Source: Escarpia spicata
Taxonomy: Eukaryota; Annelida; Polychaeta; Sabellida; Siboglinidae
Assembly (NCBI GenBank): GCA_963995525.1
Contig: OZ023207.1
Coordinates: 31,848,866 to 31,912,865 of the forward strand
Direction of reading: 5' to 3'
DNA length: 64,000 nucleotides
Part shown: piece after piece, positions 11,379-22,977 of the stretch
How the letters are laid out: each line of letters begins with the position of its first letter
How positions within the stretch are numbered: position 1 is the first letter of the stretch
The notes under the pieces: model-generated
The model's input: only the letters and a program-made list of their open reading frames with translations
Database searches by the model: none
Told to the model about the DNA's origin: nothing
Program-made: the position numbers and the translations under genes

Positions 11379-14300
11379 TATTGAGTGTGTCCACCAAGTC
11401 CTCCAGTATCTACAACCATTCAGGGTGTGTGCAGTGTTCATTATTGAGTGTGTCCACCAAGTCCTCCAGTATCTACAACCATTCAGGGTGTGTGCAGTGT
11501 ATCAGACATGTCAAGATCATTGCTCCAGACATTGTTGAGTGTGTTCACCAAGTCCTCCAGTATTTACAACCATTCAGGGTGTGTGCAGTGTTCATTATTG
11601 AGTGTGTCCACCAAGTCCTCCCATATCTACAACCATTCAGGGTGTGTGCAGTGTTCAGTATTGAGTGTGTCCACCAAGTCCTCCAGTATCTACAACCATT
11701 CAGGGTGTGTGCAGTGTTCATTATTGAGTGTGTTCACCAAGTCCTCCAGTATCTACAACCATTCAGGGTGTGTGCAGTGTTCATTATTGAGTGTGTCCAC
11801 CAAGTCCTCCCGTATCTACAACCATTCAGGGTGTGTGCAGTGTTCATTATTGAGTGTGTCCACCAAGTCCTCCAGTATCTACAACCATTCAGGGTGTGTG
11901 CAGTGTTCATTATTGAGTGTGTCCACCAACTCCTCCAGTATCTACAACCATTCAGGGTGTGTGCAGTGTTCATTATTGAGTGTGTCCACCAAGTCCTCCC
12001 GTATCTACAACCATTCAGGGTGTGTGCAGTGTTCATTATTGAGTGTGTCCACCAAGTCCTCCCGTATCTACAACCATTCAGGGTGTGTGCAGTGTTCATT
12101 ATTGAGTGTGTCCACCAAGTCCTCCCGTATCTACAACCATTCAGGGTGTGTGCAGTGTTCATTGTTGAGTGTGTTCACCAAGTCCTCCAGTATCTACTAC
12201 CATTCAGGGTGTGTGCAGTGTTCATTATTGAGTGTGTCCACCAATATCTACAACCATTCAGGGTGTGTGCAATGTTCATTATTGAGTGTGTCCACCAAGT
12301 CCTCCAGTATCTACAACCATTCAGGGTGTGTGCAGTGTTCATTATTGAGTGTGTCCACCAATATCTACAACCATTCAGGGTGTGTGCAATGTTCATTATT
12401 GAGTGTGTTCACCAAGTCCTCCAGTATCTACAACCAGTCAGGGTGTGTGCAGTGTTCATTATTGAGTGTGTTCACCAAGTCCTCCAGTATCTACTACCAT
12501 TCAGGGTGTGTGCAGTGTTTATTATTGAGTGTGTCCACCAATATCTACAACCATTCAGGGTGTGTGCAGTGTTCATTATTGAGTGTGTCCACCAAGTCCT
12601 CCAGTATCTACTACCATTCAGGGTGTGTGCAGTGTTCATTATTGAGTGTGTCCACCAAGTCCTCCAGTATCTACAACCATTCAGTGTGTGTGCAGTGTTC
12701 ATTATTGAGTGTGTCCACCAAGTCCTCCAGTATTTACAACCATTCAGGGTGTGTGCAGTGTTCATTATTGAGTGTGTCCACCAAGTCCTCCCGTATCTAC
12801 AACCATTCAGGGTGTGTGCAGTGTTCATTATTGAGTGTGTCCACCAAGTCCTCCAGTATCTACAATCATTCAGGGTGTGTGCAGTGTTCATTGTTGAGTG
12901 TGTTCACCAAGTCCTCCAGTATCTACTACCATTCAGGGTGTGTGCAGTGTTCATTGTTGAGTGTGTTCACCAAGTCCTCCAGTATCTACTACCATTCAGG
13001 GTGTGTGCAGTGTTCATTGTTGAGTGTGTTCACCAAGTCCTCCAGTATCTACAACCATTCAGGGTGTGTGCAGTGTTCATTATTGAGTGTGTCCACCAAG
13101 TCCTCCAGTATCTACAATCATTCAGGGTGTGTGCAGTGTTCATTGTTGAGTGTGTTCACCAAGTCCTCCCGTATCTACAACCATTCAGGGTGTGTGCAGT
13201 GTTCATTATTGAGTGTGTCCACCAAGTCCTCCAGTATCTACAATCATTCAGGGTGTGTGCAGTGTTCATTGTTGAGTGTGTTCACCAAGTCCTCCAGTAT
13301 CTACTACCATTCAGGGTGTGTGCAGTGTTCATTGTTGAGTGTGTTCACCAAGTCCTCCAGTATCTACTACCATTCAGGGTGTGTGCAGTGTTCATTGTTG
13401 AGTGTGTTCACCAAGTCCTCCCGTATCTACAACCATTCAGGGTGTGTGCAGTGTTCATTGTTGAGTGTGTCCACCAAGTCCTCCAGTATCTACAATCATT
13501 CAGGGTGTGTGCAGTGTTCATTGTTGAGTGTGTTCACCAAGTCCTCCAGTATCTACTACCATTCAGGGTGTGTGCAGTGTTCATTGTTGAGTGTGTTCAC
13601 CAAGTCCTCCAGTATCTACAACCATTCAGGGTGTGTGCAGTGTTCATTATTGAGTGTGTCCACCAAGTCCTCCAGTATCTACAACCATTCAGGGTGTGTG
13701 CAGTGTTCATTATTGAGTGTGTCCACCAAGTCCTCCCGTATCTACAACCATTCAGGGTGTGTGCAGTGTTCATTGTTGAGTGTGTTCACCAAGTCCTCCA
13801 GTATCTACTACCATTCAGGGTGTGTGCAGTGTTCATTATTGAGTGTGTCCACCAAGTCCTCCCGTATCTACAACCATTCAGGGTGTGTGCAGTGTTCATT
13901 GTTGAGTGTGTCCACCAAGTCCTCCCGTATCTACAACCATTCAGGGTGTGTGCAGTGTTCATTGTTGAGTGTGTTCACCAAGTCCTCCAGTATCTACTAC
14001 CATTCAGGGTGTGTGCAGTGTTCATTATTGAGTGTGTCCACCAATATCTACAACCATTCAGGGTGTGTGCAATGTTCATTATTGAGTGTGTCCACCAAGT
14101 CCTCCAGTATCTACAACCATTCAGGGTGTGTGCAGTGTTCATTATTGAGTGTGTCCACCAATATCTACAACCATTCAGGGTGTGTGCAATGTTCATTATT
14201 GAGTGTGTTCACCAAGTCCTCCAGTATCTACAACCAGTCAGGGTGTGTGCAGTGTTCATTATTGAGTGTGTTCACCAAGTCCTCCAGTATCTACTACCAT

Positions 14301-17300
14301 TCAGGGTGTGTGCAGTGTTTATTATTGAGTGTGTCCACCAATATCTACAACCATTCAGGGTGTGTGCAGTGTTCATTATTGAGTGTGTCCACCAAGTCCT
14401 CCAGTATCTACTACCATTCAGGGTGTGTGCAGTGTTCATTATTGAGTGTGTCCACCAAGTCCTCCAGTATCTACAACCATTCAGGGTGTGTGCAGTGTTC
14501 ATTATTGAGTGTGTCCACCAAGTCCTCCAGTATTTACAACCATTCAGGGTGTGTGCAGTGTTCATTATTGAGTGTGTCCACCAAGTCCTCCCGTATCTAC
14601 AACCATTCAGGGTGTGTGCAGTGTTCATTATTGAGTGTGTCCACCAAGTCCTCCAGTATCTACAATCATTCAGGGTGTGTGCAGTGTTCATTGTTGAGTG
14701 TGTTCACCAAGTCCTCCAGTATCTACTACCATTCAGGGTGTGTGCAGTGTTCATTGTTGAGTGTGTTCACCAAGTCCTCCAGTATCTACTACCATTCAGG
14801 GTGTGTGCAGTGTTCATTGTTGAGTGTGTTCACCAAGTCCTCCAGTATCTACAACCATTCAGGGTGTGTGCAGTGTTCATTATTGAGTGTGTCCACCAAG
14901 TCCTCCAGTATCTACAATCATTCAGGGTGTGTGCAGTGTTCATTGTTGAGTGTGTTCACCAAGTCCTCCCGTATCTACAACCATTCAGGGTGTGTGCAGT
15001 GTTCATTATTGAGTGTGTCCACCAAGTCCTCCAGTATCTACAATCATTCAGGGTGTGTGCAGTGTTCATTGTTGAGTGTGTTCACCAAGTCCTCCAGTAT
15101 CTACTACCATTCAGGGTGTGTGCAGTGTTCATTGTTGAGTGTGTTCACCAAGTCCTCCAGTATCTACTACCATTCAGGGTGTGTGCAGTGTTCATTGTTG
15201 AGTGTGTTCACCAAGTCCTCCCGTATCTACAACCATTCAGGGTGTGTGCAGTGTTCATTGTTGAGTGTGTCCACCAAGTCCTCCAGTATCTACAATCATT
15301 CAGGGTGTGTGCAGTGTTCATTGTTGAGTGTGTTCACCAAGTCCTCCAGTATCTACTACCATTCAGGGTGTGTGCAGTGTTCATTGTTGAGTGTGTTCAC
15401 CAAGTCCTCCAGTATCTACAACCATTCAGGGTGTGTGCAGTGTTCATTATTGAGTGTGTCCACCAAGTCCTCCAGTATCTACAATCATTCAGGGTGTGTG
15501 CAGTGTTCATTGTTGAGTGTGTTCACCAAGTCCTCCAGTATCTACTACCATTCAGGGTGTGTGCAGTGTTCATTGTTGAGTGTGTTCACCAAGTCCTCCA
15601 GTATCTACTACCATTCAGGGTGTGTGCAGTGTTCATTGTTGAGTGTGTTCACCAAGTCCTCCCGTATCTACAACCATTCAGGGTGTGTGCAGTGTTCATT
15701 GTTGAGTGTGTCCACCAAGTCCTCCAGTATCTACAATCATTCAGGGTGTGTGCAGTGTTCATTGTTGAGTGTGTTCACCAAGTCCTCCAGTATCTACTAC
15801 CATTCAGGGTGTGTGCAGTGTTCATTGTTGAGTGTGTTCACCAAGTCCTCCAGTATCTACAACCATTCAGGGTGTGTGCAGTGTTCATTATTGAGTGTGT
15901 CCACCAAGTCCTCCAGTATCTACAACCATTCAGGGTGTGTGCAGTGTTCATTATTGAGTGTGTTCACCAAGTCCTCCAGTATCTACAACCAGTCAGGGTG
16001 TGTGCAGTGTTCATTATTGAGTGTGTTCACCAAGTCCTCCAGTATCTACAACCAGTCAGGGTGTGTGCAGTGTTCATTATTGAGTGTGTTCACCAAGTCC
16101 TCCAGTATCTACTACCATTCAGGGTGTGTGCAGTGTTCATTGTTGAGTGTGTTCACCAAGTCCTCCAGTATCTACTACCATTCAGGGTGTGTGCAGTGTT
16201 CATTGTTGAGTGTGTTCACCAAGTCCTCCCGTATCTACAACCATTCAGGGTGTGTGCAATGTTCATTGTTGAGTGTGTCCACCAAGTCCTCCAGTATCTA
16301 CAATCATTCAGGGTGTGTGCAGTGTTCATTGTTGAGTGTGTTCACCAAGTCCTCCAGTATCTACTACCATTCAGGGTGTGTGCAGTGTTCATTGTTGAGT
16401 GTGTTCACCAAGTCCTCCAGTATCTACAACCATTCAGGGTGTGTGCAGTGTTCATTATTGAGTGTGTCCACCAAGTCCTCCAGTATCTACAACCATTCAG
16501 GGTGTGTGCAGTGTTCATTATTGAGTGTGTTCACCAAGTCCTCCAGTATCTACAACCATTCAGGGTGTGTGCAGTGTTCATTGTTGAGTGTGTTCACCAA
16601 GTCCTCCAGTATCTACAACCATTCAGGGTGTGTGCAGTGTTCATTATTGAGTGTGTCCACCAAGTCCTCCAGTATCTACAATCATTCAGGGTGTGTGCAG
16701 TGTTCATTGTTGAGTGTGTTCACCAAGTCCTCCCGTATCTACAACCATTCAGGGTGTGTGCAGTGTTCATTATTGAGTGTGTCCACCAAGTCCTCCAGTA
16801 TCTACAATCATTCAGGGTGTGTGCAGTGTTCATTGTTGAGTGTGTTCACCAAGTCCTCCAGTATCTACTACCATTCAGGGTGTGTGCAGTGTTCATTGTT
16901 GAGTGTGTTCACCAAGTCCTCCAGTATCTACTACCATTCAGGGTGTGTGCAGTGTTCATTGTTGAGTGTGTTCACCAAGTCCTCCCGTATCTACAACCAT
17001 TCAGGGTGTGTGCAGTGTTCATTGTTGAGTGTGTCCACCAAGTCCTCCAGTATCTACAATCATTCAGGGTGTGTGCAGTGTTCATTGTTGAGTGTGTTCA
17101 CCAAGTCCTCCAGTATCTACTACCATTCAGGGTGTGTGCAGTGTTCATTGTTGAGTGTGTTCACCAAGTCCTCCAGTATCTACAACCATTCAGGGTGTGT
17201 GCAGTGTTCATTATTGAGTGTGTCCACCAAGTCCTCCAGTATCTACAACCATTCAGGGTGTGTGCAGTGTTCATTATTGAGTGTGTTCACCAAGTCCTCC

Positions 17301-18205
17301 AGTATCTACAACCAGTCAGGGTGTGTGCAGTGTTCATTATTGAGTGTGTTCACCAAGTCCTCCAGTATCTACAACCAGTCAGGGTGTGTGCAGTGTTCAT
17401 TATTGAGTGTGTTCACCAAGTCCTCCAGTATCTACTACCATTCAGGGTGTGTGCAGTGTTCATTATTGAGTGTGTCCACCAATATCTACAACCATTCAGG
17501 GTGTGTGCAATGTTCATTATTGAGTGTGTTCACCAAGTCCTCCAGTATCTACTACCATTCAGGGTGTGTGCAGTGTTCATTATTGAGTGTGTTCACCAAG
17601 TCCACCAATATCTACAACCATTCAGCGTGTGTGCAGTGTTCATTATTGAGTGTGTTCACCAAGTCCTCCAGTATCTACAACCATTCAGGGTGTGTGCAGT
17701 GTTCATTATTGAGTGTGTTCACCAAGTCCTCCAGTATCTACAACCATTCAGGGTGTGTGCAGTGTTCATTATTGAGTGTGTCCACCAAGTCCTCCAGTAT
17801 CTACAACCATTCAGGGTGTGTGCAGTGTTCATTATTGAGTGTGTCCACCAATATCTACAACCATTCAGGGTTTGTGCAGTGTTCATTATTGAGTGTGTCC
17901 ACCAAGTCCTCCAGTATCTACAACCATTCGGGGGGTGTGCAGTGTTCATTATTGAGTGTGTCCACCAAGTCCTCCAGTATCTACAACCATTCAGGGTTTG
18001 TGCAGTGTTCATTATTGAGTGTGTCCACCAAGTCCTCCAGTATCTACAACCATTCGGGGTGTGTGCAGTGTTCATTATTGAGTGTGTCCACCAAGTCCTC
18101 CAGTATCTACTACCATTCAGGGTGTGTGCAGTGTTCATCATTGAGTGTGTCCACCAAGTCCTCCAGTATCTACAACCATTCAGGTTGTGTGCAGTGTTCA
18201 CTGTG
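11379..18205 (+). repeat. 60-bp satellite-like array, 6.8 kb, with 48-bp short units
   Basis: The unit is 'ttattgagtgtgtccaccaa' + 'gtcctccagtatctacaacc' + 'attcagggtgtgtgcagtgt' with few variable sites. Some units lack 12 bp (gtccaccaatatctac, for example near 12240, 12355, 14040). A block of about 1.63 kb starting near 12060 recurs 1,800 bp downstream (30 units) with only scattered differences. Stop-free frames of over 2,250 codons in two + frames, and shorter ones on the - strand, follow from the 60-bp period. There is no initiation context, composition or splice evidence for a protein. Confidence 0.95.
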
Positions 18206-18432
18206 TAACTGATGCAGACCAGGGGCCAGTTTCACGAGGTGGCTAAGAACGTTCTTAACGCCAAGATGATTGTCTTGGTGAATGATGCAATTTTTGTAAT
18301 ATAAGCGAACATGGGAGTTTACGCAAACACCACTAAGGAACTGTGTAACTTTAAGTATTCTTCATGAAACCTGCACCAGTTAAGGGGTTCCTGTAGTATC
18401 ACATACACTTCATTCCCTTCATCTTGTTTCCT

Positions 18433-18735
18433 GTGGAGCGCAGTGGCTAGAGCTTCAGACTCTCAACTGAGAGAACCTAGGTTCGAATCCTGTGCGGCGG
18501 TGTCGAACCTTGGGCAAGTTCGTTCACACTACATTGCTTCAGTTCACTAAGCTGTATGAATGAGTACCTGGCTATAGACAGTGGTGGATATTTGTGTACG
18601 AATAGTCTGCATATTAATCACAGCATGGCTGAATGTTTCCCAGAGAAGTCGAGATGGTGTTCGATTGAACTGCCAGAGAATAAAACTCTTTGAGCAGTCC
18701 TGACGACTGGATACTGCATCATGTAAAAATTTACC
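18433..18735 (+). mobile_element. SINE family A copy
   Basis: The best preserved head in the window: 'gtggagcgcagtggctagag', B box 'ggttcgaatcc' at about 18481. The body is 'gaatgagtacctggctatag' through 'gtcgagatggtgttcgattg'. A single tail unit (ctctttgagcagtcctgacgactggatactgc in two parts) is followed by 'atcatgtaaaaattt'. Confidence 0.9.
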
Positions 18736-20281
18736 TTTTTACCACCTAACGCTATGCGAGAAATGCATTTTTCAGGCTTGCCGAGTGAAGCTGTAGATTC
18801 TTCTCAGGCTACGGGTTGTACTACTGCGCTACACCTGGCATACATCCTACACAAATTTACTCAATCAGTCGTACTTCAGCCCACTTGCTGTTTTCTTTGG
18901 TGCTAGTTGCGGGACATAGACCTACACTCAATATCATAGACCAGTTCCACGTTGCAATTTCTATGGCTGTCCCCCACAATCTGAAATTTTTTAATATTAC
19001 GTTCAATGGATATATAAGTTTTATAGATCGGTATGCCAGGTGTATCAATGAACTCAGCCACCCCTGGCTAGAGGGTGGGTCGGGGTTGGGGGGGAAGTCG
19101 TTCATTTTCATGACATATAACTTGGAATTCAAGTCACACATCCCTAGGAAGGAACTTGGAAGGTATCTGTGGACAGGCTTGTATGCAATAAGTGTTAATT
19201 ACAGTGAAACCTTGCTTTACAGTCACCTTGGTAATACACAATTAAGGATAGTCCCACTAATATGGTCACATTGCTAATCAGCTTTAAATGCAACTTTGTA
19301 GGCGGTATACCTTCAGTGTATTTTTTCTAATATTAAGAACAATAATAGTGCATGCAATAAATGAGCAATAGACATTGTACATTTAATATACAAAATGTCA
19401 TAATCAACAAGCATGTGTATCCCACAAAATAACAAGTTTATTATGGCATGTTTACTAAAATACAATGTGAAGACGTGTACTCATAAAGCTAGTATGTACA
19501 AATACTTACTACGAACGGCAAGACACAAAAGCAGTCTGAGGACTCCATACACAGAAGGCACATAAAAGGAGCAGCTAACTTCTTAAAATGGTACATCTCA
19601 AAATGGAGCCATCAATGCATTCCAACAATTGTTACAAGTTATTTGTCACCAGGTTAGTAAGTACCAGTTATTAGAACACCATAAATGTGTCCAATTAGAG
19701 TAAATTTGTAAAGATATCATGGTTGTGAATATAAGACTCCTGTGGTGTCTAAAATGACTGCGACTCATTGAGAAAGCCCAAGTATCTCACTTATCACGTA
19801 TACGTAGATTTCCTAAAAAAAGAATAAAATCTTATCATAGTTATAGTAAAATCGTGTTAATAATATAAACTATTCTAACATTTGCCACCCAAAATGTGTT
19901 TTAACAAACATTTAAAATAAAATGTTAGCGTTATCCATTCACACATTATACCGGGCGAAACATTCACGTGACACAGAAAATGGCAAAACTATTACACAGC
20001 AGGGCAGATGTCAGAACAGGTATTGTTTTTTTATTACATAACATGATTTTACAATAACAAGATGAGACTTTGTGCCTTTAAAAGTTGTGACAAGTACGCC
20101 GATTCTTTCACTTAGTCACCAGGTGGCACCACAGACACCCAGCAAGTAAACGCCATTGGGCAGTGGCGATGAAGACGCCAGGACCAGAAACTGGACATAA
20201 GGCGTTGTTGCGATTAGTACAAAGCAGGCGAGAGTATATATATGTATATAAGGTCCAATGGATGTCTTCTCTAGTCCGTCC
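18736..20281. other. No gene recognised
   Basis: Mixed composition to about 19280, then AT-rich. Open frames at 18816-19277 (+) and 18857-19141 (-) overlap each other, have no recognisable domain, and look like chance. A - strand frame ending near 20116 has an acceptor-like 'tatgtccag' but no recognisable product. Confidence 0.5.
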
Positions 20282-20977
20282 GGATTAACATAATGGTCCG
20301 TAGATATGTGATGCTTGTAGTGTATGTACTTGTGTTTTGTAGAATCACACTCCACGCAGGATTAACATAATGGTCTGTAGATATGTGATGCTTGTAGTGT
20401 ATGTACTTGTGTTTTGTAAAATCACACTCCACGCAGGATTAACATAATGGTCCGTAGATATGTGATGCTTGTAGTGTATGTACTTGTGTTTTGTAGAATC
20501 ACACTCCACGCAGGATTAACATAATGGTCCGTAGATATGTGATGCTTGTAGTGTATGTACTTGTGTTTTGTAGAATCACACTCCACGCAGGATTAACATA
20601 ATGGTCCGTAGATATGTGATGCTTGTAGTGTATGTACTTGTGTTTTGTAGAATCACACTCCACGCAGGATTAACATAATGGTCCGTAGATATGTGATGCT
20701 TGTAGTGTATGTACTTGTGTTTTGTAAAATCACACTCCACGCAGGATTAACATAATGGTCCGTAGATATGTGATGCTTGTAGTCTATGTACTTGTGTTTT
20801 GTAGAATCACACTCCACGCAGGATTAACATAATGGTCCGTAGATATGTGATGCTTGTAGTGTATGTACTTGTGTTTTGTAGAATCACACTCCACGCAGGA
20901 TTAACATAATGGTCCGTAGATATGTGATGCTTGTAGTGTATGTACTTGTGTTTTGCAGAATCACACTCCATGCAGAT
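20282..20977 (+). repeat. 77-bp tandem array, nine units
   Basis: Nine nearly identical 77-bp units: 'ggattaacataatggtccgt', 'agatatgtgatgcttgtagt', 'gtatgtacttgtgttttgta', 'gaatcacactccacgca'. A 38-bp segment just downstream (about 21008, 'taaatacagattttgtggaa' onward) recurs near 21269. Confidence 0.93.
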
Positions 20978-21400
20978 CCGTACATGGAGTTTTCGTGGAT
21001 ATCCCGTAAATACAGATTTTGTGGAAGAATAGGTTTTAATACAGTAGTAATGCTGTTGTTTTATATATCTATAACAATACGGCTAATGTTGTATGTGCCG
21101 AAATGTGGGCTCTGTCATCCAGAGGTACAGGAGACTAGTATGGGCTGTCACAGGCCTGGCCTTGGGATGTAGAGCCCACATTTCTCTCTCTTTAACTTAA
21201 TCTCTTTAATAAACGTCATTCATTTGGCCTTATTTCATCACTATTCATGACTTGTGTTGGTGCTTGCATAAATACAGATTTTGTGGAAGAATAGGTTTTA
21301 ATATAGATACATGCGTTCTCGTGTTCATCATACAAGAACAACATTTAACGATACACTTTGTCGGAAACAAAATACTTTTGATGCTAGTCACATTACTAAT

Positions 21401-21668
21401 AAAACCAAGCAGGTTTGATGTGATGTACCATATAGTTAGTAGCAATCCCAACAAAACCTAGCAGGTTTGATGTGATGTACCATATAGTTAGTAGCAATCC
21501 CAACAAAACCTAGCAGGTTTGATGTGATGTACCATATAGTTAGTAGCAATCCCAACAAAACCAAGCAGGTTTGATGTGATGTACCATATAGTTAGTAGCA
21601 ATCCCAACAAAACCAAGCAGGTTTGATGTGATGTACCATATAGTTAGTAGCAATCCCAACAAAACCTA
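21401..21668 (+). repeat. 52-bp tandem array, five units
   Basis: The units start near 21401, 21453, 21505, 21557 and 21609. Each contains 'aaaacc(a/t)agcaggtttgatg', 'tgatgtaccatatagttagt' and 'agcaatcccaac'. Confidence 0.93.
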
Positions 21669-22102
21669 GCAATTTGGTCTTGCATAAGTATATTTTATTG
21701 TTATGAACAGTAGACGGCGACACGTGACTGAAATAAGAATGCTATCAACCGACTGACCAATGTAAAACGGGACTTATACAGAATTTCAAGTCACAAAGAC
21801 GGATCTCAACAAAACAAATGTGGCAAGTGCATGCAGATCACGCACGTGTGTGTGTGTGCGCGCGCGCGTTTGTGTGCGTGTGTGTAAGTGTACATGTGTT
21901 GGGAAGTGTGTTGATCATTCAGTTAGAGGTGTTAGTCTTCAATGTCCGTCACAGTTACAACAATGACAACGAGTCCACCCACAGTCTCACACCAGGTGGC
22001 AGTCTAAAGCTGTACAACGACTCCATGCAATGACTGTGCAAATGTAGCACAGACAGTCAATATAACCGGGATGTATCCACGCTCAAGATCCGTGACACTT
22101 AC
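21669..22102. other. Spacer with GT/GC microsatellite
   Basis: A (GT)n-(GC)n run at about 21846-21895 can adopt alternative DNA structures. On the - strand the interval 21917-22030 holds an acceptor-like 'catttgcacag' followed by an open stretch ending in TAA. It could be a terminal exon of the - strand gene, but I have no homology to support it. Confidence 0.4.
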
Positions 22103-22131
22103 TTCCTCGGCAGTGAAGGCAAAGTCTGTCG
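22103..22131 (-). CDS. Candidate micro-exon in the ECT2 tail (weak)
   Basis: On the - strand, 'ctttctatttcag' is followed by 29 nt and then 'gtaagt', a good acceptor-donor pair. In phase 0 it would encode RQTLPSLPR plus two bases. No homology is recognised; the support is only splice-site quality and position downstream of other - strand candidate exons. Confidence 0.2.
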
Positions 22132-22787
22132 CTGAAATAGAAAGTGAAAGTAACATCCCACTGACAAGGGACAGACTACAGGTAAAACTGTCACACTAAC
22201 TTAAAATTGATTTAGTCCATGATGAATCAGGTTCATTAATGATTAAATCTGCATTGAGTGAATAATTAAATAATATGCAAGATGGCTTAAGTTTAATAAG
22301 ATCCTTTTATTAACATCTCAGGGTACTTACTTTGACCGTTATAACGGGTAACTTGTTAAACTGAGTAGCCTTATTTCTGAAGTGGAGCCGTTTTTGCAGA
22401 ATTACATCTGAGCCCAGCAACAATAATCTCATGTGTCCAACAAATTCAACAAAACAAAATGAAACAAATTACAAACAAGCATGATGTATTTGATATTTTT
22501 GTTTACAAAATTAGTATAAATTGAGTAAACAAAAGAAGTGAGTAGGGTCTTTTAAACTGCCAGCAGATTTCAATCCCAAAAAGCGGCAAGTCTGTAGTTT
22601 GTGTTACTGACGACAGAGTTGACCAGCAGCTCAAGTTAATGACACAGAGAGATACACAAATTTACAAAGCACATACCATGCAGTGTTAGTAGCCACAGGC
22701 AGGCCAGTCAAACTCAAACTATGTTGGGTTGTCGGATTTCAGGGCGGAAGTTGGCATCATAGGACCATTGATGGTCATGTGCCTTAC

Positions 22788-22832
22788 GGACAGTGGCGTT
22801 CTCATTATGGCAGAGATGGGGGAGTCAGCATC
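22788..22832 (-). CDS. Candidate 45-bp ECT2 tail exon
   Basis: On the - strand, 'gactgtctgttgtag' precedes 45 nt encoding DADSPISAIMRTPLS, and 'gtaagg' follows. It enters and leaves in phase 0, as do the other candidate tail exons (22933, 25755, 28570). The composition looks coding. Vertebrate ECT2 also ends in a serine/proline/basic tail, but that part is poorly conserved, so assignment to ECT2 is inference. Confidence 0.35.
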
Positions 22833-22932
22833 CTACAACAGACAGTCACGCATGAGAGGGCAGAGAGAGGGTTAATGCTGGGGAGAGGGTTAATAAGCAA
22901 GAAGTTATTGGCACGGCTGTTGAAACTTTCAC

Positions 22933-22977
22933 GGTTGTCTTCTGTGAGTCTGTGTCGATGTCTCCAGTTAATCTAAT
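22933..22977 (-). CDS. Candidate 45-bp ECT2 tail exon abutting the 56-bp array
   Basis: On the - strand the last array unit ends 'gacctcgtag', and the next 45 nt read IRLTGDIDTDSQKTT in phase 0. A weak donor 'gtgaaa' follows, and a stop lies further on in the same frame. If real, the array stops exactly at the splice acceptor. The donor is poor and there is no homology. Confidence 0.25.

Noticed and set aside
11357..18212. Two overlapping open frames of more than 2,250 codons
   Set aside because: They are translations of a 60-bp repeat in two frames at once. A stop-free 20-codon unit necessarily gives an endless frame, and there is no independent coding evidence.
18816..19277. 153-codon + frame with an overlapping 94-codon - frame
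   Set aside because: No domain, no splice context, and mutual overlap; looks like chance.
21917..22030. Possible terminal - strand exon (acceptor 'catttgcacag', ends in TAA)
   Set aside because: Only a splice-like acceptor and a short open stretch; no homology, and it depends on the weak micro-exon at 22103.
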